Part shown: positions 1 to 7,072 of the stretch, in pieces
Layout: each line of letters begins with the position of its first letter
Position numbering within the stretch: position 1 is the first letter of the stretch
DNA from: Lentilitoribacter sp039986595
GTDB lineage: Bacteria > Pseudomonadota > Alphaproteobacteria > Rhizobiales > Rhizobiaceae
Assembly: GCA_039986595.1 (NCBI GenBank)
Contig: JBDWQJ010000007.1
Span: 310,001-374,000 of the forward strand
Direction: 5' to 3'
DNA: 64,000 bases
The notes under the pieces: model-generated
What the model was told of the DNA's origin: nothing
Seen by the model: the letters and a program-made list of their open reading frames with translations, nothing else
Database searches by the model: none
Translations under genes and position numbers: made by a program

Positions 1-756
1 GGGATTGCATTGAGCATTATAGGCGTATTATCAACCTTAATTTTTAATGCTGATGGTCTCTTTTCATTACTTATTTCCGGTATAGTTTCCGCTGTCTTTT
101 CTGCATTTTTGGTGCCAATTTATTTTCTTGTCAGTCGATTATGGCGTGCTCAATCTAAATTTTGGAAAGTCTTTGGCTTAATCATCGTTGGCATCGTTGG
201 GCTTCTGCTTGTTTCGTTTTTTGCAGCCTTTGTGTTGGCTCTTTTTGAGGAAACAAACTCTTGGATCGAATTTGCCTTTATCGGTGCTGTGTTTGGCTTG
301 GTGATGCTCAATATCGTATTCTTCCAGTTAATGGGTCGGCCAACGGCACTGGGTGCTGAGATGAAAAACCAAATCAAAGGCCTGCGCATGCATTTGGAAA
401 ACTACCATCAGCAACGCATGAATTTAAATGATGTGCCGGATATGTCGATTAAGTATTTTGAGAAATTATTGCCGTTTGCTGTTGCTCTTGGTGTTGAAAA
501 ACCATGGTCTGGTGCTTTTGATACATGGTTTAAAAGTGTTGCTGGGCTCGCAACCGGGATAAAAGAATATGATCCATATTGGGATCGTCATCGTTGGTAT
601 CGAAATCGGCATCGATCCGGTGGAACCTATTCCGATTTTGGTTCACAAATGGCATCTTCATTGTCATCTGCAATGCCCAAACCAAAAACCTCATCATCGT
701 CAGGTGGTGGATTTTCTGGAGGCGGTGGCGGTGGCGGCGGGGGGGGTGGCTGGTAG
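1..756 (+). CDS. DUF2207-type membrane protein, C-terminal part (5' end outside window)
   Basis: The reading frame is open to the left window edge, so this is probably the C-terminal part of a longer protein; a TTG at 10 is only a formal start. What is seen: three hydrophobic segments in the first ~110 residues, a soluble part with Trp/Tyr/Arg-rich sequence around residues 165-205, then a Ser-rich linker and a Gly tail ending in Trp. This Ser-Gly tail after a membrane domain is typical of the DUF2207 (YciQ-like) predicted membrane proteins, whose function is unknown. The Gly tail is encoded by a G-rich tract with eight consecutive G at 739-746. It is followed after 3 nt by a small membrane protein, likely co-transcribed. 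Confidence 0.7.
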   Translation, partial: GIALSIIGVLSTLIFNADGLFSLLISGIVSAVFSAFLVPIYFLVSRLWRAQSKFWKVFGLIIVGIVGLLLVSFFAAFVLALFEETNSWIEFAFIGAVFGLVMLNIVFFQLMGRPTALGAEMKNQIKGLRMHLENYHQQRMNLNDVPDMSIKYFEKLLPFAVALGVEKPWSGAFDTWFKSVAGLATGIKEYDPYWDRHRWYRNRHRSGGTYSDFGSQMASSLSSAMPKPKTSSSSGGGFSGGGGGGGGGGGW

Positions 757-759
757 TCT

Positions 760-954
760 ATGCGCTTAATACCGGTATATCTAATTTTTGCAGCTTTGCT
801 TGCTATCACATTTGCGTGGTGGGGGTTGGAAACTGAACAAGGCCAGCAAAATTTCGATGAGATGGATGGTTTATATCCTCTTTTTACCGGCGTTGGTGGT
901 CTTGTTTTAATGTTGGCGTCTTTAGTTTTGTTGATTTGGCAAAAACGCAAATAA
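760..954 (+). CDS. small membrane protein (64 aa)
   Basis: A 64-residue protein with two hydrophobic segments (about residues 4-22 and 39-60), separated by an acidic, Gln-rich loop and ending in a basic tail, so probably two membrane spans with the loop on one side. The ATG lies 3 nt after the upstream stop, which suggests translational coupling with the DUF2207-type gene. No family is recognised. It is short, but the placement and the hydrophobic pattern support a real gene. Confidence 0.55.
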   Translation: MRLIPVYLIFAALLAITFAWWGLETEQGQQNFDEMDGLYPLFTGVGGLVLMLASLVLLIWQKRK

Positions 955-980
955 AAACCCCCGCAAGCTTGCGAGGGTCA
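955..980 (-). terminator. rho-independent terminator of the sugar dehydrogenase gene
   Basis: An inverted repeat with the centre GCAAGCTTGC and flanking C/G runs is followed, on the minus strand, by a run of five T. It sits directly downstream of the minus-strand gene that ends at 1002. There is no T run on the plus side, so it works mainly leftwards, although it also separates the two convergent units. Confidence 0.75.
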
Positions 981-1001
981 TTGTAGAACTAGTGATAATT
1001 T

Positions 1002-2081
1002 TTATTGCGAGATGCGATAAAGCCCGCCGTCTTTTTGATCGCTGAGCAAATATATTGCACCATCTGGCGCAATTGCAACATCGCGAACACGGCCAACCTT
1101 ATTTTCTAATACGGGTGTTTCGCTCACGGGGAGATTGTCTTTTAAGTCCACCACATATAACGAGCGGAATTTGAGCGAACCCACCAGCAGTTTGTCATTA
1201 TATTCAGGAAACATGTCCCCCTGATAAAAAGCCATACCCGAAGGTGCTATTGACGGCACCCAAGTCCAAATGGGATCTTCAAACTCCGGTGACGAGGTTC
1301 CAATCCCAATTTTACCACCAGCATATTCTTCCCCATGAGACACAATTGGCCAACCGTAATTTTCACCGGCTTTGACAACGTTGATCTCATCGCCACCACG
1401 TGGCCCATGTTCGTGCAGCCATAATTCACCAGTTTTAACGTTCAAAGCCATGCCTTGCGGATTACGATGACCTTTAGAATACAATTCTGGCTCCCAGCCA
1501 TTTAGATTTGGATTATCTGTAGGAATAGTCCCATCCAGATTTAAGCGAACCACCGCACCTGAGTGAATTTTCGGATCTTGCGCGTCAAAGCGGCTACCGC
1601 GATCTCCCATTGTCACAAAAATTTTGTCGTCAGAAATCTCGATACGGCAACCAAAATGGATGCTGGCATTTGACTTGTTATTGGCAACAAAAATCGTCTT
1701 CGTGTCGGTGAGTGCATTGCCATCAAGTTTTGCCATATCAACAGCAGTTGAGGCTCGATTACCTTCTGGGCGCGAATAGCAATAATAAACAATTGTTGGG
1801 TCTCGCTCTGAAACTTTTACATCCAACATGCCACCCTGACGAAATGAAAAGACATCTGGTACGCCAGACAATTCATCGCGGGTGCCATTCTCAAGATCAA
1901 TCTTAAACATTTTGCCGCGACGCTCGGTCACAATCATTGATGTAGCGGATAAAAAATCCATACCCCAGGGATGGAAGAGTGTTTTTCCAATACGTTCAAC
2001 GCTTGGTTCAGCATAACTCTGCGTGATCAAAGCTGCAGATGAGATCATGCAAAGGGTGAGGGCGGTGATGAGTTTGCGCAA
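1002..2081 (-). CDS. PQQ-dependent sugar dehydrogenase (glucose/sorbosone dehydrogenase family), periplasmic
   Basis: 359 residues, starting with a signal peptide (basic start, hydrophobic residues ~5-20, SYA-E cleavage site near 24). The mature part is a beta-propeller of the soluble aldose sugar dehydrogenase (YliI/Asd) type. Visible motifs are HPWGMDF near the start, GDRGSRFDAQDP, the GHRNPQGMAL motif, HEHGPRGGDEIN and ENYGWP, all typical of the GSDH family where His and Arg contact PQQ and substrate. It would oxidise aldoses in the periplasm with PQQ. No PQQ synthesis genes are in the window. It stands alone with its own terminator. Substrate cannot be told from sequence. Confidence 0.85.
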   Translation of the reverse strand: MRKLITALTLCMISSAALITQSYAEPSVERIGKTLFHPWGMDFLSATSMIVTERRGKMFKIDLENGTRDELSGVPDVFSFRQGGMLDVKVSERDPTIVYYCYSRPEGNRASTAVDMAKLDGNALTDTKTIFVANNKSNASIHFGCRIEISDDKIFVTMGDRGSRFDAQDPKIHSGAVVRLNLDGTIPTDNPNLNGWEPELYSKGHRNPQGMALNVKTGELWLHEHGPRGGDEINVVKAGENYGWPIVSHGEEYAGGKIGIGTSSPEFEDPIWTWVPSIAPSGMAFYQGDMFPEYNDKLLVGSLKFRSLYVVDLKDNLPVSETPVLENKVGRVRDVAIAPDGAIYLLSDQKDGGLYRISQ

Positions 2082-2406
2082 TTTGGTTCTCCGTTTGGAA
2101 AGTTCACTTTAGCTTTGTTTCATTTGATGGCACACAAAATCACGCCCATAAAAATTGTGCACCGGAAAGGTTTTTAACCCTTGCAAAATAAATGGGCATT
2201 AATAAGCCCTTCGCCAAGGGGGAGGTATTGATTTTATGGGAAGAAACCAATTTGCACCAAGCAATCTTATAGTCAATTAGAAAGATAGTGGTGGAAATAG
2301 TCAGATTTTAAGCTTGATTATTATGTCCAAATAAAATAGAACAAAAGTAGAACATTGTTAACTTGTTGTGCGTATTGTAGCTTTAGAACAAAAAGGAAAC
2401 ATTAAT
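2082..2406. other. intergenic region without a recognised gene
   Basis: AT-rich spacer between the divergent dehydrogenase gene and a small plus-strand gene. It holds a short hairpin (CCCTT-cgcc-AAGGG, 2207-2220) followed by a GGGGGAGG stretch that resembles a ribosome binding site, but the only ORF behind it encodes 14 residues. No RNA gene or known repeat is recognised. Promoters for both flanking genes should lie here, but I see no clear -35/-10 pair. Confidence 0.4.
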
Positions 2407-2577
2407 ATGATGACCTCTACTTTACAAAACAACTTCTGGCAAGACGTATTGCAAACATTTCGCAAGCTACCGCTTTCTATCAAGTTTGCTTGGATGCTCG
2501 CGCCGCCAATGGCTTTGCTTGTTGTTATTGCCTTTTTGTTGATGATTTCGACCCGGTTCACGGTAGCAAGCCTTTAA
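2407..2577 (+). CDS. small single-span membrane protein (56 aa)
   Basis: The ATG at 2407 is preferred over an upstream GTG at 2368 because an AAGGAAA ribosome binding site lies about 9 nt before it. The 56-residue product has a polar N-terminal part of ~30 residues and one hydrophobic segment (about residues 30-50, LAPPMALLVVIAFLLMI), so a single membrane anchor. No family is recognised. It stands alone between a PQQ dehydrogenase and a TetR gene on the other strand. Confidence 0.45.
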   Translation: MMTSTLQNNFWQDVLQTFRKLPLSIKFAWMLAPPMALLVVIAFLLMISTRFTVASL

Positions 2578-2622
2578 TGCAGAAAAACGATAACCTCTTA
2601 TCCCCCTTACATAATAGAGGTT

Positions 2623-3240
2623 TTATATAGCGTTTGCGGTTCGCCATAAAATTCGCTCAAACGCATCTTGGAGCTCTTGCCCCTGGGGTCCACCATTTCG
2701 TTTTCTTCGCGCAAAAAGGCTTGCTAACCCGTGGGTGGTTGCCCACATCATAGGCGCAGCATCGGGTTCATCTTCAAGTTTACGATCATCCAATTTAAGA
2801 ACGGCTTGTACATGCGCCTCCAAAACGTCGTAGCTATTGCTCGATAGTTTTTCTAGCAATGCTTTTGAGGGATCTATTCGTTCAGATGAAAACTGTAGAT
2901 CAAACATATCTGGATGCTCGCTGGCATATTTGATGTATCCCATGCCAATCGCAACAAGTTTCGCTTTGGATTTTTCTGGATGATTATCCTCAACAGCATC
3001 AGAACTTGATTGCATTGCTTGCGCAAATCGTTTGAATGATATGCTCGCTAACGAACTTAGCAATCCAGTAACGTCGCCAAAATGAGGCGCGGGAGCTGCA
3101 TGGCTCACACCTGCGCGCTTAGCTACACCGCGCAGGGAAAACTTTTCAGCCCCTTTTTCAATAAGCTCAAGTTCAGCTGCTTCCAATAAAGCTTCGCGAA
3201 GATTGCCATGATGATACGATTTGGATGATTTGGTTTTCAT
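2623..3240 (-). CDS. TetR/AcrR family transcriptional regulator
   Basis: 205 residues. The N-terminal helix-turn-helix domain (about residues 10-60) shows the TetR pattern REALLEAAELELIEKGAEKFSLRGVAKRAGVSHAAPAPHFGD; the recognition helix reads SHAAPAPHF, a subtype often seen with the WHG-type C-terminal ligand domain. The C-terminal ~130 residues contain FDLQFSSE and a WATTHGLASLF motif of that domain. It is divergent from the ABA4-like cluster starting at 3389, and the shared intergenic region carries inverted repeats (3283-3350), so it likely represses itself and that cluster. The ligand is unknown. Confidence 0.88.
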   Translation of the reverse strand: MKTKSSKSYHHGNLREALLEAAELELIEKGAEKFSLRGVAKRAGVSHAAPAPHFGDVTGLLSSLASISFKRFAQAMQSSSDAVEDNHPEKSKAKLVAIGMGYIKYASEHPDMFDLQFSSERIDPSKALLEKLSSNSYDVLEAHVQAVLKLDDRKLEDEPDAAPMMWATTHGLASLFARRKRNGGPQGQELQDAFERILWRTANAI

Positions 3241-3282
3241 AACAATTTTCTACACCTTTTCAATGCATTTGAAAACATAAAA

Positions 3283-3350
3283 TAGACAGCGTCAAGATTT
3301 AACTTGACAGTGTAAAGTTTATAGGTCTATTTAATATAGACACTGTCAAG
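3283..3350. promoter_or_regulatory. probable TetR operator region with overlapping promoter
   Basis: Three related copies of TAGACA(c/g)YGTCAAG/CTTGACAGTGTA are seen at 3283-3296, 3303-3314 and 3337-3350. CTTGACAGTGT (3303-3313) and ACACTGTCAAG (3340-3350) form a perfect 11-bp inverted repeat, and GTCAAG-ATTTAA-CTTGAC (3291-3308) is a second palindrome. The TTGACA inside the middle copy (3304-3309) would make a good -35 box for the plus-strand cluster, so a bound repressor would block it. Assignment to the TetR protein encoded at 2623-3240 is inference from position. Confidence 0.65.
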
Positions 3351-3388
3351 ATTATTTAACGCCTAACTATGTAATTGTGAGAAAAATC

Positions 3389-3850
3389 ATGTCTATGCAA
3401 ACACTATTTGCGATCTCGTCACCAATAGCGATGCTTGGTTGGATTGCACTTCTCATTGCCCCCATTATTCCTAAATGGGCGAACCGTATTGCAACCTATA
3501 TCTCACCAGGGCTTTTATCACTTGCCTATATGTCGCTTATATTAGCGTTTTGGTCGGGTGCAGAAGGTGGCTTTGATACGCTTGCAAATGTCCAATTGTT
3601 GTTCACGCAAAGCGAAATAGCCATGGCGGGATGGTTGCATTACCTGGCGTTTGATCTGTTTGTGGGAGCTTGGATTGTTCGTGAAGCGCGCGCAGCTGCG
3701 ATCTCTCATTGGTTTACTATCCCCATACTGCCGCTCACATTGCTCTTTGGGCCAATTGGTTATGTGTTGTTTCTGGTATTAAAAACCAGTTTGTCATTAA
3801 GGCGTAACCAAAAATTTCTATCAAAATCAAGCCAATCTGCTGCTGCATAA
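3389..3850 (+). CDS. DUF4281 (ABA4-like) membrane protein, copy 1
   Basis: 153 residues from the ATG at 3389; a GTG at 3377 would add four residues but has no ribosome binding site. Four hydrophobic segments are seen. The hallmark GWLHYLAFDLFVGAW stretch (about residues 88-102) and the preceding GGFDTLANVQLLF identify the DUF4281 family, whose plant member ABA4 takes part in neoxanthin formation; bacterial members have no settled role. A paralogue is encoded at 4826-5260. First gene of a TetR-controlled cluster; the next gene starts 19 nt downstream with a strong ribosome binding site. Confidence 0.8.
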   Translation: MSMQTLFAISSPIAMLGWIALLIAPIIPKWANRIATYISPGLLSLAYMSLILAFWSGAEGGFDTLANVQLLFTQSEIAMAGWLHYLAFDLFVGAWIVREARAAAISHWFTIPILPLTLLFGPIGYVLFLVLKTSLSLRRNQKFLSKSSQSAAA

Positions 3851-3869
3851 GCAACGTAAGGAGATAAAA

Positions 3870-4748
3870 ATGACCAATGTTGTAATCGTAATGAACAATG
3901 ATATGTCTACAAACCGTACATCGAGTTTTATCCAGCGCATCAAAATCTTTATCAAGGAAGCTTATGCAGATGCACCGGCACTGAGCGCATTGACAATAAT
4001 CATGCTTTTGTTGATGGTTCCCAAGCTCGGGGCAATGCTTTTAGATACACGCCTTCACAACGGCGTAAATATATGGGTCAAGCCAGTTAAATTTGATGTT
4101 GCTCTGGTTGTTTACACAGCAACATTGGTGATCTTTGCGCGCTGGATACCACAACAAACGCGCACGAAAACCTGGTTTAAATACTTCACAGCTGCCGTCA
4201 TCATTTCAATTGTCTATGAGCAAATATGGATTGGAGGTGCCGCAGCTTTTGGAACCTCATCACATTTTAATGTTGCAACTCCGTTGATGGGGATAGCCTA
4301 TACAATTGCAGGGTTCGGCGCGGTCACACTTACAAGCGGCGCTTTAGTCTTCGGTATATTAATTGCGCGCAACAAGCGGACCGGTCTTACAGATCCGCTG
4401 CATTTTGCCATTTGGTTGAGCTCAATATTAATGTTCGTGCTTACGGTTATTACCGCAAGCTATATGTCTTCGCAGTTGAGCCATTTTGTTGGCGGTAATT
4501 TGTTAGATACAGAGAGCCATGCGATTATGGGTTGGGCGAAGGATGGTGGTGATTTACGTGTCGCACATTTCTTTGCAAGCCACATATTTCATGTATTGCC
4601 AATTCTCGTTATCGCCGCGTCTCATGTTTTCAAAACGGTTAGCCGTAATATGGTGATTGCGATGGCGGTGCTCTACAGCATATTTACGTTTTATACGCTT
4701 TGGGAAGCAACGCAAGGATTGCCGTTTTTAGCAGGCATTATAGGTTGA
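3870..4748 (+). CDS. multi-pass membrane protein of unknown function
   Basis: 292 residues, preceded by an excellent AAGGAG site 9 nt before the ATG. After a ~35-residue soluble N-terminus there are about seven hydrophobic segments. Conserved-looking polar residues sit next to membrane segments: IWVKPVKFDVAL near residue 67, YEQIWIGG near 113, SSHFN near 128 and the histidines of RVAHFFASHIFHVLP near 230-240. His residues at this density could bind metal or haem, but this is only a suggestion. I do not recognise the family. It lies between two DUF4281 paralogues, so the three products may act together in the membrane. Confidence 0.7.
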   Translation: MTNVVIVMNNDMSTNRTSSFIQRIKIFIKEAYADAPALSALTIIMLLLMVPKLGAMLLDTRLHNGVNIWVKPVKFDVALVVYTATLVIFARWIPQQTRTKTWFKYFTAAVIISIVYEQIWIGGAAAFGTSSHFNVATPLMGIAYTIAGFGAVTLTSGALVFGILIARNKRTGLTDPLHFAIWLSSILMFVLTVITASYMSSQLSHFVGGNLLDTESHAIMGWAKDGGDLRVAHFFASHIFHVLPILVIAASHVFKTVSRNMVIAMAVLYSIFTFYTLWEATQGLPFLAGIIG

Positions 4749-4825
4749 TGTGAAATCTATATTGTCGAGATTGCCGTATAATCTGATATGATGCGGCAAT
4801 TCCGACGCTAAAGGATTAGGTAATT

Positions 4826-5260
4826 ATGATGGATATGGAAACAGTTTTCACGTTCGCGAACGCATTTGTTCTAGCCGGTTGGTTGGCGTTGCTACTTGCG
4901 CCGCGAGCACCAAAACTAGCTGATCGCATCGCATCCGTCGTAATCCCACTACTGTTAGCAATAGCTTACCTTGTTCTCGCGCCAGTATTTTTCACTTTTA
5001 CTGAAGGTGGTTTTGATAGTCTAGCAAATGTCATGATCTTATTTGATAACCCACGTGCAGTGATGGCGGGATGGCTGCATTACCTAGCGTTTGATTTGTT
5101 CATTGGTGCTTGGCAAGTACGCCAGGCAAGAGAGCATAACATTCGCCATTTGGTCATTATTCCCTCATTGATCCTAACATTGCTTTTAGGTCCTGTTGGA
5201 CTTTTGGCGTTTTTTATGACGCGTTTTGTCTACACAAAACGTCTATTTAACAAGGTTTAG
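4826..5260 (+). CDS. DUF4281 (ABA4-like) membrane protein, copy 2
   Basis: 144 residues, four hydrophobic segments, clearly paralogous to the protein encoded at 3389-3850: both share GW(I/L)ALL(I/L)AP, EGGFD(T/S)LANV and AGWLHYLAFDLF(V/I)GAW. The family is DUF4281, named for plant ABA4 (carotenoid/abscisic acid pathway); the bacterial role is unknown. The gap of 77 nt from the upstream gene contains an inverted repeat ATTGCCG/CGGCAAT (4770-4800), which could be a weak processing or regulatory hairpin. No carotenoid genes are in the window. Confidence 0.8.
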   Translation: MMDMETVFTFANAFVLAGWLALLLAPRAPKLADRIASVVIPLLLAIAYLVLAPVFFTFTEGGFDSLANVMILFDNPRAVMAGWLHYLAFDLFIGAWQVRQAREHNIRHLVIIPSLILTLLLGPVGLLAFFMTRFVYTKRLFNKV

Positions 5261-5360
5261 CGCACAAAATCGCTAAAATATCTGTGTTATAGAATAATCA
5301 GATCAAGATGCGACCAGAAAACCAATTGGCATTATCAGCGTGGTGCGATAAGTCTCATTC

Positions 5361-6602
5361 ATGATTTTTTGGATTTTGATATTTGGCCTGACAACTTTGA
5401 CAATTGCGCTGTTGTTACGCCCATTGTTGCGAGAGCAGCAAGGTGATGATGATCTTTTGGCCTATGACCGAGAGGTTTATAAAGACCAGTTGTCTGAGAT
5501 CGATCGTGATTTTGATAATGGTTTATTGACCGAAAATGAAGCCGAACTTGCGCGCATCGAAATTTCACGCCGCTTGCTCGCCGCTGATGTAAAGAGCAAA
5601 ACAGCAGTTAAGGGTATGAAAATGTCCTTTGCTGTTATTTTGCCAATCGCGCTCGCCATCCCTGCAATAGCCATTGGTACCTATACAATAGTTGGTCAGC
5701 CAATGTCGCCAGATATGCCGCTTGCATTACGGACAGCGCCGCCTGCCAATGAAGTTGCCGCGCGCGCGATACCAGACGATATCGCTGAAATGGTTGCTCA
5801 AGCGGAAGCGCATTTGGTGCAAAATCCCAATGATGGTCGTGGATGGGATGTGCTTGCGCCGATTTATTTTCGCATGGGTGAATATCTAAAAGCCCAACAA
5901 GCTTTCGCAAAAGCGATAGAACTTGAGGGCTCAACCGCTTTGCGTCATGCCAGCTTAGGCGAAGCGATCGTCACCGCACAGGAAGGCTTGGTCACACCTG
6001 AAGCACGTTCAAACTTTGTAAAAGCATTGGAAATTCAGCCTGATGCGCCGCGTCCAAAGTTTTTCTTAGCGCTCGGTTTGGGCCAAATTGGTCAAAATGA
6101 CAAAGCAATAGCCGCTTTTGAAGATCTAGCGGAAATGTCTCCTGCCGATGCGCCTTGGATCAGAGCCGTTCAAGTTCAAATCGCTTCGTTGAAGGGTGTC
6201 GATCCAGATAGTGTGGTACTGAAGACTTTGCCGGCAAGTACATCTGAGCAAGCAAGCTCATCAGCTGAAATCGATAGTCAACCATCGCAACTGGGCAACC
6301 CCAGCGAAGAAGATATCGCAACGGCAAGTGAGATGGACAGCGGTGACCGCATGGACATGATCAAAAACATGGTAGCTTCACTTGATGAAAGGCTTAACGA
6401 TGAGCCAGATAATTTTGAAGGCTGGCAGCGATTATTGCAGTCCTATGTTGTTTTAGGTGACGAAGAGAGTGCAGTAAATGCACTTGTGCGCGCATTAAAA
6501 GTATTTTCATCTGATACAGATCAAGGCAAAGCATTGCTCGCCCAAGCTAAAAGCCTCGGTATTAAAGCGCCCGATGTGGCGTCCAAGGCTGAGAATGAAT
6601 AG
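5361..6602 (+). CDS. ccmI: c-type cytochrome biogenesis protein CcmI (CycH)
   Basis: 413 residues. Membrane spans at about 3-20 and 88-110 enclose a cytoplasmic loop with the family signature AYDREVYKDQLSEIDRD (residues 35-51). The periplasmic part has TPR-like repeats (about 145-270) and a second TPR-like region near 330-400, separated by a Ser/Glu-rich linker. CcmI presents apocytochrome c to the CcmF/H haem lyase. First gene of the ccmI-ccmE-ccmF-ccmH operon (cycHJKL order of rhizobia); the next gene starts 9 nt after the stop. Confidence 0.95.
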   Translation: MIFWILIFGLTTLTIALLLRPLLREQQGDDDLLAYDREVYKDQLSEIDRDFDNGLLTENEAELARIEISRRLLAADVKSKTAVKGMKMSFAVILPIALAIPAIAIGTYTIVGQPMSPDMPLALRTAPPANEVAARAIPDDIAEMVAQAEAHLVQNPNDGRGWDVLAPIYFRMGEYLKAQQAFAKAIELEGSTALRHASLGEAIVTAQEGLVTPEARSNFVKALEIQPDAPRPKFFLALGLGQIGQNDKAIAAFEDLAEMSPADAPWIRAVQVQIASLKGVDPDSVVLKTLPASTSEQASSSAEIDSQPSQLGNPSEEDIATASEMDSGDRMDMIKNMVASLDERLNDEPDNFEGWQRLLQSYVVLGDEESAVNALVRALKVFSSDTDQGKALLAQAKSLGIKAPDVASKAENE

Positions 6603-6611
6603 GTTAAAATC

Positions 6612-7064
6612 ATGACGAGAAAACAAAAAAGATTTACAATAATCGGTGTGGGGATGAGCTTTTTGCTGTCTGCCGTTTTATTGGTCATGTTCGCGCTTTC
6701 AAGCGAAATCACATATTTCCATTCACCAACTGATGTCATTGAAAAGGCTGTGAAACCTGAAACACGTATTCGTTTGGGTGGGTTGGTCGAGATTGATTCA
6801 ATAGTCCGCGGGCAAGGTACCCAAGTTAGCTTCACGATTACGGATAATGAACAAACGGTTGTCGTCAATTATGACGGTATCTTGCCGGATTTATTTCGCG
6901 AAGGGCAGGGCGTGATCACCGAAGGATCATTTAATGTCATGGGTGGTCCCTTTGTGGCTGATAGCGTGTTGGCAAAGCATGATGAGAACTACATGCCAAA
7001 GGAAATAGCCGATAGTTTGAAAGAACGCGGTGTCTGGAAAGATGGCGAACCCATTACCAATTAG
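6612..7064 (+). CDS. ccmE: periplasmic haem chaperone CcmE (CycJ)
   Basis: 150 residues. An N-terminal membrane anchor (about 8-30) is followed by the OB-fold domain. The covalent haem-binding motif HDENY is present with His123 and Tyr127, the residues that hold haem in this family. FHSPTDV (36-42) and RLGGLVE (54-60) are also typical. CcmE receives haem from CcmABCD, which are not in this window, and passes it to CcmF/H. It lies within the ccm operon, 9 nt before ccmF. Confidence 0.96.
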   Translation: MTRKQKRFTIIGVGMSFLLSAVLLVMFALSSEITYFHSPTDVIEKAVKPETRIRLGGLVEIDSIVRGQGTQVSFTITDNEQTVVVNYDGILPDLFREGQGVITEGSFNVMGGPFVADSVLAKHDENYMPKEIADSLKERGVWKDGEPITN

Positions 7065-7072
7065 GAGATAAT

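Noticed and set aside
2235..2279. 14-codon frame behind a GGGGGAGG stretch
   Set aside because: Too short to support, no known leader peptide pattern, and no gene directly downstream that it could control.
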